From Ahniella affigens (GTDB lineage: Bacteria > Pseudomonadota > Gammaproteobacteria > Xanthomonadales > Ahniellaceae), in NCBI RefSeq assembly GCF_003015185.1, contig NZ_CP027860.1:620001-684000 (forward strand): DNA of 64,000 nt, in the 5' to 3' direction. Shown here in pieces: positions 55,931 to 64,000 of the stretch; positions within the stretch are counted from its first letter, which is position 1; each line of letters opens with the position of its first letter. The position numbers and the translations under genes are program-made. The notes below the pieces were generated by a model that did not search any database, was not told the DNA's origin, and saw only the letters and a list, made by a program, of their open reading frames with translations.

Positions 55931-58309
55931 TTATCGCCGATCCCAGCCTGCCAGTGCGTCGGGCGCCAAGCGCCAATAGCGGCGTGATACGGCGCGTTGC
56001 TGCGTTGGTGGCGACGTCCCGGGCTCCGGACCCAGTTCAAATTGCAACATCCCCGAGTAGGCTGTATTGAGTGGGGTTGCGCCAACGGTTTGGAGGCGCT
56101 CCAGCACCGCGTGACTCGGGTGGCCGAAGCGATTGGCGAAGCCGCTCGACACGGCGGCGAAGCGCGGTTCGGTGGCATCGAGAAACGGCAAACTGCTCGC
56201 AAAGCGACTGCCATGGTGCGGCACGAGCAACAGACTCAGGGGCCCGAGGATTGGCTCATGCAGCAGCCGGGCTTCAACATCAGCACCGATGTCCCCAGTC
56301 AGCAGCGCGCGTTTGGTGCCAGCGGTGATCTGCAGGACGCAGGAACTCTCGTTGCCAAGATCGGGGAAATGCCGGGGTGGATGCAAAAATTGAAACTGCA
56401 CGCCGTCCCATTCCCAGTGCTCGCCCCGCTCACAGCGGGCCGACGGATCGGTCTCGATGCCGACCTGCTCCAACGCCGCCGGATACGCCCGGCGCACAGC
56501 TTGTCGCCCGCCCGCGTGATCATTGTCCAGATGGCTGATGATCAGGCGATCGAGTTGTCTGACGCCGAGGCTCCGCAGCGCCGGCACCACGACGACTTCA
56601 CCGAGATCAAAGCCGCCACGCGTGCGTGCGCCCGTGTCGTACAGCAAATTGTGTGCGCGTGTTTGCACCAATACAGCGAGCCCCTGACCCACGTCGAGCA
56701 CGCTGATCCGCACGTGTCCCAAAGCGACTGGGTTGATCGCCGGTACGAACAAAGGGAGCAGGCAACAGAGACCAAACCAACGCCCGGCGAATGGTCTTGG
56801 CAGCAGCAGTATGACGGCGCCGAGCAGGGCGAGCAGCAGCAACGGCAGCGTGGTTTCGGGCAGGTCGATGCTCGCAAACGACCATTGCTCGCACCAGCCC
56901 AGCACGTGCCAGAGTCCACTCAATGACAACGTAGCGAGTTTGATGAGCCAAGCCGAAACCGCTTCGATGGGACAAAGCATCGCGAGCAGTAGCAATGGCA
57001 CCACGCCAAACGTGATCCACGGAATGGCCAGGAGATTGGCCAACGGGCCGACGACGCTGGCCTGCTGAAACCACGCGATGCCAACGGGGAGCAAGAATAT
57101 CGTCGCCACCCATTGTGCACGCCACATGGCCTGCCACGGCTTTTCGACGCGCCAGCCGGGCAGGGCGAGCATCAGACTGAAGACGCCAAGAAAGCTCAGC
57201 CAGAATCCGGCAGACAAGGGCGCCAACGGATCAAACAAAACGGCGAGCACGGCAGCCGTCAGGAGCATCTGGAAACTGCTCAAGTACCGGCGCGTCCACA
57301 GGCAGACGATGACCAATGCAATCATCAGGATCGTGCGCTGCACAGGCAGAGACCAGCCGGCGAGGCACGCGTAGATTAGCGCCGCTGCGAGCCCGGCGAG
57401 GCCGGCGAGATCAGGCCGTGTCCAACGTCTTGCCAAGCCCGGCCAGAGCACGTACAGACCTTGCGTGAGCCAAGCGGCGAATGCCGCGACCAAGCCAATG
57501 TGCAAACCAGAAATCGCCATCAGATGCGTGGTGCCAGTCACCCGCAGACGTTGCCAACTTGCATCGCTGATCGCCGCCTGATCGCCGACCGCAAGGCCCG
57601 CCAGCAATGGCCCCAATTCCGGGTGTTGGCTGCTGGTTTGGATCCAGGTCGACCAGTTCTGCCGGAATCGGTCGATGAACAGCCCCGATGGCGCGCCAGT
57701 TTCGATTTGGCCCGAGCGCACGTATGCCATCGCGTCGAGGCCTTGCGCGAGCGCGTGGCGTTCGAAATCGAAACTCCCTGGATTGACCAGGGCGATGGGT
57801 GGGCGCACACGTACCGTGCCGCGGAACGAGTCGCCGCTTCGAATCGTCGGCTCATGGCCGTACCACGACACTCTCAGTGTTGGCTGGGCGTTCGTCCAAC
57901 GGAACGCCGGATCCGCGCTGTGCCAGCTGACGACGTGCAACTCAAACCGCTGTTGCTCAGGTTGCCGCTCGGGCAGACCAACAACGGTGCCGAATACGTC
58001 AAGATCGGCTCCGGTCGCGGCGACTGGCAATCGATCGGCGAGTGCGTGACTCGCTGCCCAAATGGCGTACACGGCACCCAGACCGGACCAACCGAGCCAG
58101 CGGGCCTGAGGCGGCCACAGCAATGTGAGCGATAACAATGTCAGGACCAGCAAACCGTCTTGCCCGGGCAATGTCGGCAGCAGGTGCGCGCACAACAAGC
58201 CCAACAGCCAGGCCAGCGCATAAAGCTGTCGGCGCGCAGGGGATGAGAACCAAATTGAGTCGCCATCCGGGCGGTGTACAGGCTGCCGATCCGTGGCTGC
58301 CGAATTCAT
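55931..58309 (-). CDS. comEC: ComEC/Rec2 DNA uptake channel
   Basis: An inner-membrane channel for DNA uptake during transformation. The 792-residue protein has an N-terminal OB-like DUF4131 region, a Competence domain with about ten helices (TGTTHLMAISGLHIGLVAAF), then a metallo-beta-lactamase domain. That last domain contains LDVGQGLAVLVQTRAHNLLYD, IISHLDNDHAGGR and LLVPHHGSRF, which carry the likely metal ligands. ATG 58309 lies 10 bp after lolD. Comparable order (lolC/E, lolD, comEC) occurs in other gammaproteobacteria. Confidence 0.94.
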   Translation of the reverse strand: MNSAATDRQPVHRPDGDSIWFSSPARRQLYALAWLLGLLCAHLLPTLPGQDGLLVLTLLSLTLLWPPQARWLGWSGLGAVYAIWAASHALADRLPVAATGADLDVFGTVVGLPERQPEQQRFELHVVSWHSADPAFRWTNAQPTLRVSWYGHEPTIRSGDSFRGTVRVRPPIALVNPGSFDFERHALAQGLDAMAYVRSGQIETGAPSGLFIDRFRQNWSTWIQTSSQHPELGPLLAGLAVGDQAAISDASWQRLRVTGTTHLMAISGLHIGLVAAFAAWLTQGLYVLWPGLARRWTRPDLAGLAGLAAALIYACLAGWSLPVQRTILMIALVIVCLWTRRYLSSFQMLLTAAVLAVLFDPLAPLSAGFWLSFLGVFSLMLALPGWRVEKPWQAMWRAQWVATIFLLPVGIAWFQQASVVGPLANLLAIPWITFGVVPLLLLAMLCPIEAVSAWLIKLATLSLSGLWHVLGWCEQWSFASIDLPETTLPLLLLALLGAVILLLPRPFAGRWFGLCCLLPLFVPAINPVALGHVRISVLDVGQGLAVLVQTRAHNLLYDTGARTRGGFDLGEVVVVPALRSLGVRQLDRLIISHLDNDHAGGRQAVRRAYPAALEQVGIETDPSARCERGEHWEWDGVQFQFLHPPRHFPDLGNESSCVLQITAGTKRALLTGDIGADVEARLLHEPILGPLSLLLVPHHGSRFASSLPFLDATEPRFAAVSSGFANRFGHPSHAVLERLQTVGATPLNTAYSGMLQFELGPEPGTSPPTQQRAVSRRYWRLAPDALAGWDRR

Positions 58310-58319
58310 GGGTTGGCCT

Positions 58320-59021
58320 CTATCCGTTCGGGGGTTTCAATTCCAGGGTTTGCAGCCGGCCGTCGACCAGGCGCAGCGCTCGATCCATGCGCGCCGCCAG
58401 ATTCAGGTCGTGCGTCACAATCACGAGTGCCGTCCCGGCGTCGCGCCGCAGCGCCAGCATCAACTCGGCGACCGCCTCTGCATTCTGCGCATCCAAATTT
58501 CCGGTGGGCTCGTCAGCCAGCACGCACTGTGGTTGACTCACGAGCGCGCGGGCGACCGCAGCACGTTGGCGTTCGCCCCCGCTGAGCTCGCCGGGCTTGT
58601 GGTGAATGCGATGACCGAGGCCAACTTTCTCCAACATCGCCCGGGCTTGAGCCAGGGCCGCCGCTTTTGGGGTTCGCCGGATCAGCAACGGCATAGCGAC
58701 ATTCTCTTCGGCCGTGAACTCGGGCAACAAATGGTGGAACTGATAAATGAAACCGAGTGCAAGGTTTCGAAGATCGCCGCGTGCGGTCTCGCCCAGACTC
58801 AGCATATCTTGACCGGCCACGCGCACACTGCCGCCGTCGGGCGCATCGAGGCCACCGATCACATGCAGCAAGGTACTCTTACCAGAGCCTGACGCGCCGA
58901 CAATCGCAACGGCTTCGCCAACGCGGACATTCAAGTCGACCGCGTGCAGCACGGGCGTACTGAGCCCGGTGTCGCGATACGTCTTGCTGACGCCACTCAC
59001 CTCGAGCGCAAACTCACTCAT
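58320..59021 (-). CDS. lolD: Lipoprotein-releasing ABC ATPase LolD
   Basis: An ATPase of LolCDE, which moves lipoproteins from the inner membrane to LolA. The 233-residue protein has Walker [20 protein letters not shown], signature [15 protein letters not shown] and Walker [16 protein letters not shown] 59021 overlaps the permease gene by 8 bp. The longer reading frame is only the shared sequence. Confidence 0.94.
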   Translation of the reverse strand: MSEFALEVSGVSKTYRDTGLSTPVLHAVDLNVRVGEAVAIVGASGSGKSTLLHVIGGLDAPDGGSVRVAGQDMLSLGETARGDLRNLALGFIYQFHHLLPEFTAEENVAMPLLIRRTPKAAALAQARAMLEKVGLGHRIHHKPGELSGGERQRAAVARALVSQPQCVLADEPTGNLDAQNAEAVAELMLALRRDAGTALVIVTHDLNLAARMDRALRLVDGRLQTLELKPPNG

Positions 59022-60261
59022 AGCGCAGCGCCTCCGCCGGTTTCGTCCGGGCCGCCTTCCACGCCGGGTACAAAGTCGCCAGCGTGGACAGCACAAAGCT
59101 CAGTCCGACAATGCTGAGGACATCATCCATCCGCAGATCGGAAGGGAGTGCGCTGATGTAATACACATCGGCTGGCATGAAGTCGAAGCCGAAGATGGCT
59201 TCCAAGAAGTTCATGAGCCGATCGGCGTTCTCGGCAAGCAGAATGCCGCCGACGGTGCCGATCGCAATGCCTACACACGCAATGACGACGCCTTGGATTA
59301 CAAAGATCTGCATGACGGAGCCCGGACTCAAACCCAGCGTGCGCAAAATCGCGATGTCCGCCTGCTTGTCGATGACCAGCATCACGAGCGACGACACCAG
59401 ATTGAACGCCGCGACCGCGACCACCAGCGACATGATCACAAACATCGTGATCTTCTCAGTGTTCAGCGCTTGATAGAGATTGCGGTTGTCCTGAGTCCAA
59501 TCCCGCACACGAAAGTCGCCCTGCAGTTGGGCGCCGAGCGACTCCGCGACGGCCCGAGACTGAAACAGGTCATCGAGCTTCAGCCGAACGCCGGTGACCC
59601 CGTCACCTTGCCGAAACAGCTTCTGGGCATCCTGGATATGGATGAAAGCCATGCCGCGATCGAACTCGGAAACCCCCGCCTCGAACAGACCGACCACACG
59701 AAACCGGCGCATCTGCGGCAGCAGGCCTGCTGGCGTGGCGCGGACTTGTGGCGCATAGACGAGCACGCTGTCGCCAAGCGACGCGCCTGCCCACAGTGCC
59801 AGCTCTTTGCCCAGCACAATGTTGAATTCACCGGGTTGCAGCGCGGCGAAGTCGCCCTCTTTGATCTCCTCGCGAATCGCCGAGACGGTGGGCTCCAAGG
59901 TCGGGTCGATGCCGCGCACAATCGCGCCGCTGACACGTCCGCCCTGGAGCATGACTTCGCGTTCGACATAAGGTGCCGCCCCCACCACGTGCGGTAGCTT
60001 TTGGGCAACGGCTACGGCCTCTGGCCATTGCTGCAACGGCTCGCCGCCGAAGCCGGACACGGTGGCGTGAGCGACCATGCTGAGCGTGCGGGCCCGCAGC
60101 TCGGTGCCAAAGCCATTGATCACCGAGACGATCGTGATCTGGGCGCAAACGCCGAGCGCAATACCGAGCATCGATGCCAGCGAGATGAACGAGATGAAAT
60201 GATTGCGGCGCTTTGCGCGTGTGTAGCGCAGCCCAATCATCAGCTCCAGCGCACGAATCAT
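59014..60261 (-). CDS. Lipoprotein-releasing permease LolC/LolE
   Basis: A 415-residue inner-membrane permease with four helices and a large periplasmic domain between helices 1 and 2. [21 protein letters not shown] and [20 protein letters not shown] mark the N-terminus, [20 protein letters not shown] the middle, and the C-terminal [21 protein letters not shown] is standard. A single LolC/E-type gene here suggests a LolF-like homodimer, or that the second permease lies elsewhere. ATG 60261 overlaps the hal stop by 4 bp. Confidence 0.93.
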   Translation of the reverse strand: MIRALELMIGLRYTRAKRRNHFISFISLASMLGIALGVCAQITIVSVINGFGTELRARTLSMVAHATVSGFGGEPLQQWPEAVAVAQKLPHVVGAAPYVEREVMLQGGRVSGAIVRGIDPTLEPTVSAIREEIKEGDFAALQPGEFNIVLGKELALWAGASLGDSVLVYAPQVRATPAGLLPQMRRFRVVGLFEAGVSEFDRGMAFIHIQDAQKLFRQGDGVTGVRLKLDDLFQSRAVAESLGAQLQGDFRVRDWTQDNRNLYQALNTEKITMFVIMSLVVAVAAFNLVSSLVMLVIDKQADIAILRTLGLSPGSVMQIFVIQGVVIACVGIAIGTVGGILLAENADRLMNFLEAIFGFDFMPADVYYISALPSDLRMDDVLSIVGLSFVLSTLATLYPAWKAARTKPAEALRYE

Positions 60262-62150
60262 GCGGCATCCTCAAGCAGGCTGCCAGACGCGACCAACTTC
60301 AGAATGGCGCGGATATCGCCATCCATCGCGCGATCCATGGCCATGAACGGAATGTGCTGACGGATTCGCTCAAACGCGCGTTGGACGCGCTTGGATGGCT
60401 GGAAGTCGTCGGATTCCGCAAGGGCCTGGGCGAGTGCCGCGACTTCGGACTCGAATTGAGCGCGCTCAACGGCGTCAGTGCGCGGCGCGTTTCTGATCTT
60501 GCTGATCAGGGCGGACACATTGCCGCTACGGCCCAACTCGCGTGCGGCATTCAGCATGTCGCGCCGGTACTCCAGCGCCTGCGCAGCCGTGTAGAGTTCC
60601 AGTGCGAGCACGTGCTCCAGATCCTCGAGCATGTCGAGCACATGGCGGGCCTCATTCGCGCCCATCGACACGTGATCCTCGGCATTCGCGCTCGTCGGGA
60701 TCGAGTACACCGATGCCGGATGCGCGCGACTCGCCAGATCATTGACGAGTGCCGCCGCGGTGTACTGCACGATCATGAAGCCGGAGTCGGTGGCGTCTTC
60801 GTTGCCAATCAGGAACGCCGGCAATCCATCGTTCGTCGCCGGGTCGACGAGCTTGTTCAGGCGTCGCTCGGAGATGCTGGCGAGCACGGGGATGGCGGCT
60901 TTGACGTAGCTCATCGCCAGCGCGAGCGGCATGCCGTGGAAATGCCCGGCCGAAATCACTTGATCCTCGATCTCGCGCGCGGCCCGATCCGGAAACACCA
61001 ACGGGTTGTCCGTGACCGCATTCAGCTCCACATCAAACACGCGGCACGCTTGATCAAACGCATCGCGGACGGCGCCATGCACTTGCGGCATGCAGCGCAG
61101 GCAGTATGCGTCTTGCGGTTGATGCTTCTTGCCGCCCTTGAACGGCAGGAAGCGCTTGTAGAAGTTCTCGCGGCCATGACGCTGGCTCGGCGGTACGTAG
61201 TCCCAGCTGATATCGAAGCGTTGTGCCTGCGCTGCGGGCGTTTGCCAGGAGTCGGCCAACCAGGACGAAAAACGCGGCACGAGGTGATACGCGATATCGA
61301 CCAACGTCGAGCCTTCGATCAACGCGCGGACGGCCTTGGCTGAATGGATCTGGCCTGGATGCGGGCGCAATTGGTGCACGTCATCCACCAGCGCGCCGCT
61401 GCGGCCCGCAAATGCCTCAAGCGTCATGGCGGCTGCAAGTTCAGCCAGCTGCAACAAATGCTCCAGTCGGTTCAGTGCCAGTGCGCCCGTTGCGAGCATC
61501 TGCGTGGTGCCGTTGTTCAGCGCGAGGCCTTCCTTGAACGACAATCGCACCGGTTGCAAGCCGACTTCCTGGAGGGCCTCGCGTCCCGACTTGCGAAGAC
61601 CGCCAACAAATGCCTCGCCTTCGCCGAGCAGCACCATTGCCAAGTGCGATAGCGGGGCCAGATCGCCGCTCGCACCAACCGAACCCTTGCGCGGAATCAC
61701 CGGAATGACATCGCGGTTCAGCAGTTCGGCAAGCGCCTGCAGCGTTTCGACGCGAATTCCCGAGTGACCGCGCAGCAGCGTATTGATGCGAATACCGAGC
61801 ATCGCGCGGACGACCGTTTCCGGGAACGGCTCGCCGACGCACACAGCGTGCGTGATCACCAGATTGTGCTGGAGTTCTTCGAGCAAGTCGCGCTCATGCT
61901 GCTCCGGGTTGCCGCCAGGCAGATCATCGCGCGCGCGGCGGGCGCCGAGCAGCTTATCGGCATTGCTGCCAAAGCCCGTTGTGACGCCGTAGATGGGCTC
62001 CTGTCGACGTACCTGTTCGCTCAGAAACGACGCCGCATGGGCCACTCGTTCCAGCGCATCGGGTGCCAGATGAACCGCCGCGCCGTCAGCGAGTGCGGCA
62101 ACTTGCGAGCGGCTCAGCGAGAGCCCATTCAGTTCGATGATTGGACGCAT
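60258..62150 (-). CDS. Histidine ammonia-lyase-family enzyme with insertion
   Basis: An MIO-enzyme-family lyase of 630 residues, about 120 longer than HutH. The MIO triad is ASG at 160-162 (RKGSVGASGDLAPLSH). IYGVTTGFGS matches the Tyr loop and His101 in LVITHAVCVGE fits the His position of HutH, not the HL of tyrosine lyases. The family's usual Glu in the AALVSEN segment is changed (AALVND). An insertion at about 283-345 contains FSSWLADSWQTPAAQAQR and RFLPFKGGKKHQPQDAY. No hutU, hutI or hutG is nearby. ATG 62150 shares a base with the hisS stop. Confidence 0.8.
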   Translation of the reverse strand: MRPIIELNGLSLSRSQVAALADGAAVHLAPDALERVAHAASFLSEQVRRQEPIYGVTTGFGSNADKLLGARRARDDLPGGNPEQHERDLLEELQHNLVITHAVCVGEPFPETVVRAMLGIRINTLLRGHSGIRVETLQALAELLNRDVIPVIPRKGSVGASGDLAPLSHLAMVLLGEGEAFVGGLRKSGREALQEVGLQPVRLSFKEGLALNNGTTQMLATGALALNRLEHLLQLAELAAAMTLEAFAGRSGALVDDVHQLRPHPGQIHSAKAVRALIEGSTLVDIAYHLVPRFSSWLADSWQTPAAQAQRFDISWDYVPPSQRHGRENFYKRFLPFKGGKKHQPQDAYCLRCMPQVHGAVRDAFDQACRVFDVELNAVTDNPLVFPDRAAREIEDQVISAGHFHGMPLALAMSYVKAAIPVLASISERRLNKLVDPATNDGLPAFLIGNEDATDSGFMIVQYTAAALVNDLASRAHPASVYSIPTSANAEDHVSMGANEARHVLDMLEDLEHVLALELYTAAQALEYRRDMLNAARELGRSGNVSALISKIRNAPRTDAVERAQFESEVAALAQALAESDDFQPSKRVQRAFERIRQHIPFMAMDRAMDGDIRAILKLVASGSLLEDAA

Positions 62151-63532
62151 CACAGCCCCTTTGGCATGGCTTCGGATTGTTCGATTTCAACGCGCAGGCT
62201 TTGCGTGAGCTCGGCACGGGCGACCTCAAATTGCTCACCCCGCAGCATGTCCTTGACGGCGACCACGCCTTTGGCCTTTTCATCAACGCCCAGCATCAGC
62301 ACAAAACGGATGCCGGCCCGATCGGCGTATTGGAATTGCTTGCCGAGCTTCTTCGGCTCCAACTGCACCTCGGTATTGATCTGCGCCGCACGCAGCTGAT
62401 TCGCGAGCTCCAGGTAGAGCGGCAGGTCGGCATCGTCCATCATCGCTACCATGGCTTGCACGGTGCTCTTCGCGGTGCCAATCAGACCCGCCTTGCGCAG
62501 TTGGTAGAACAGCCGCGTGGCACCAATTGACACGCCCACTCCGGGGAGTTTGGACTTGGTGTAGTGCGAGGCCAGGTTCTCGTAGCGACCGCCCGAGCAG
62601 ACCGAGCCGATATCCGGATGCTCGGTCAGAATCGTTTCGAACACGGAGCCGGTGTAGTAATCGAGTCCGCGCGCGATCGAAAAATTCAGCACGTAGAACG
62701 CTTCCGGAACACCCAGGGCTTTCAACAGGCGAAGCACTTCGCGGACCTCGGCGATGCCAGTGTCCAGAGTGCTATTGCCGCTGCCCAGAGCGTCCAGCAT
62801 CGCCAAGGCGCTGGCATGCGAGTCCGAGCGTTGCGCAACAAAATGCATCAGTGCATCCGCCTGCTCGATCGGCAGCGAAAATGGCGCGTTCGTCAAAGTT
62901 TCGCGCACGGCTGCAGCCCCGCGTTTGTCGATCTTGTCAACTTCGCGCAGAACCAGGGTTTGTGCCTCGCCATCGGCAATGCCGAGGCGTTCGAAGAAGC
63001 CGCGCAGTATCTTGCGGTTATTCAGCTGGAGGGTGAACGGGCCGACGTTCAGTTCGCGGAAGATCGCGTAGATCGCAGCCGGCAGTTCGGCGTCATAGCG
63101 GACCGACAGCTGATCCTTTCCGATCACATCGATGTCGCATTGATAGAACTCGCGATATCGCCCCTCCTGCGCCGACTCGCCCCGATAGACGCGCTGCATT
63201 TGGTAGCGGCGAAACGGAAAACTCAGACTATGCTCGTGCTCGGCAACGTAGCGGGCCAAAGGCACAGTCAGATCAAAGCGCAGGGCTAGGCTTGGTTCCT
63301 CGCCTTTCTTCAGGCTGCCGGTCGACTGCACGAAGTACACCTGACGCTCGGTTTCGCCACCCGATTTGGTCAGCAGCACATCGGTGAACTCGATTGCCGG
63401 CGTTTCGATCGGCAGAAAGCCGAAGCGTTCAAAATTCCGGCGGATTGTTTCCAGCATGTTCTGGAAAGCAATTTGATCGAGCGGTAAGAGCTCCATCACA
63501 CCGGGCATGGTTCGGGCTTTGGCAAGACTCAC
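62150..63532 (-). CDS. hisS: Histidyl-tRNA synthetase
   Basis: A class II synthetase of 460 residues from the GTG at 63532 (GGAG about 6 nt upstream). Motif 1 is around [14 protein letters not shown], motif 2 is [18 protein letters not shown], and the His-specific signature is [15 protein letters not shown]. The C-terminal anticodon domain includes [20 protein letters not shown]. The frame is open further upstream to 63745, but that part is not family-like. It is the first gene of the hisS-hal-lol-comEC unit. Confidence 0.95.
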   Translation of the reverse strand: MSLAKARTMPGVMELLPLDQIAFQNMLETIRRNFERFGFLPIETPAIEFTDVLLTKSGGETERQVYFVQSTGSLKKGEEPSLALRFDLTVPLARYVAEHEHSLSFPFRRYQMQRVYRGESAQEGRYREFYQCDIDVIGKDQLSVRYDAELPAAIYAIFRELNVGPFTLQLNNRKILRGFFERLGIADGEAQTLVLREVDKIDKRGAAAVRETLTNAPFSLPIEQADALMHFVAQRSDSHASALAMLDALGSGNSTLDTGIAEVREVLRLLKALGVPEAFYVLNFSIARGLDYYTGSVFETILTEHPDIGSVCSGGRYENLASHYTKSKLPGVGVSIGATRLFYQLRKAGLIGTAKSTVQAMVAMMDDADLPLYLELANQLRAAQINTEVQLEPKKLGKQFQYADRAGIRFVLMLGVDEKAKGVVAVKDMLRGEQFEVARAELTQSLRVEIEQSEAMPKGL

Positions 63533-64000
63533 AAGCACTCCGTTCTGGTTCAGTTCGTGGCGACAGGTTGGGGATTGGGCTGGCCCGACCGGAGCGGGGT
63601 CATTCCTCCCAGCCCGCAATTGTTGCGCGACTGACGTGAAAAACAACCCAACAGCGCCGAAATCAGGGGATTGCCTTGATCCAGAAGGCATCAAAGCGCG
63701 GTCGCGACTCCAAAATCCCAGGCGTGGCAGCCATGTCAATGACAAGGGTGCTCGTTTCTGTGGACGTGCGGCAAGGGGCCGCGCCCGCTACTTCGCAAGC
63801 ACAATGTGGCGTTTTGCGCGGATGATTGATTTCCGAACAGCACGTCGCATGCCGCTCAGGCCGGAACCCGGTCGCTGCTTGGTGTTCGGCCTGACGGCAG
63901 AAGTTGGGTTGCGCTACCAAATAATTGAGCGCGATTTTGCGGATTTTACGCGTAACGCAATGCATGCCGCGAAGGATTCGCAGATCGCACCGTTTTGGAG
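63533..64000. other. Gene-free terminal interval
   Basis: About 468 bp upstream of hisS on the minus strand. Small frames here (63663-63965 minus) have no recognised features. The promoter of hisS should be inside. No RNA gene is seen. Confidence 0.4.

Noticed and set aside
63663-63965. Possible 100-residue gene on the minus strand
   Set aside because: No recognisable motif, no good ribosome site and composition like intergenic DNA. Kept as a gene-free interval.

Overview
The window is about 64 kb of GC-rich chromosome from a gammaproteobacterium. I would place it near Xanthomonadales/Lysobacterales. The reasons are the Entner-Doudoroff gene order, oxygen-independent hemN with an FNR-type box, REP elements built on GGAGCGGCTTCAGCCGCG, and several TonB, sulfotransferase and c-di-GMP genes. 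The placement is inferred from gene content only. No tRNA, rRNA, CRISPR array, prophage or insertion sequence was recognised.

Layout. 106-5104 (minus): a tightly coupled zwf-pgl-edd-glk operon that takes glucose into the Entner-Doudoroff pathway (eda is not in the window). 5321-13919 (minus): the most unusual region. It is a duplicated three-gene cassette of a small proline-rich peptide, a 2OG-Fe(II) oxygenase-like protein, and a roughly 430-residue protein with a cysteine-dioxygenase-like cupin motif. Two fairly complete copies (A, 13919-11283; B, 10226-7582) are accompanied by a decayed copy C (7362-5757) and a C-terminal fragment (11220-10714). The two peptides share a VPxxLxxQLxS segment followed by a proline-rich tail, so a peptide-modifying (RiPP-like) pathway is the leading hypothesis.

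14078-24487: a large membrane diguanylate cyclase divergent from cassette A, an NAD(P)-binding protein, an alpha/beta hydrolase, ferrochelatase, a lipoprotein, an Atm1-like ABC exporter, an Ala/Pro-repeat secreted protein, an RDD membrane protein and dCTP deaminase. 24484-34682: the Mrp/ApbC Fe-S carrier, a secreted protein, a TonB receptor overlapping a TPR-sulfotransferase, and a dCache-HAMP-PAS-GGDEF-EAL protein. 35166-45950: MaeB malic enzyme, a GNAT, an exported isoaspartyl peptidase, HemN, a 210-bp higher-order repeat array, and then dnaB-alr-radA. 46255-52178: a Tat-type FAD oxidase, cytochrome b561 and a PepSY protein, an Fe-S photolyase with a short-chain dehydrogenase that lacks the catalytic Tyr, and a truncated hemoglobin. 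52618-63532 (minus): hisS, a histidine-ammonia-lyase-family gene with an insertion, the LolC/E-LolD lipoprotein exporter, ComEC, and a large secreted protein with thrombospondin type-3 calcium repeats. All are closely spaced.

Four repeat families occupy the intergenic spaces: the 210-bp REP array, a 22-bp tandem array, a 20-bp palindrome pair, and a roughly 150-bp double-hairpin element present in about three copies. All functional calls come from reading motifs in the translations. No database search was possible.
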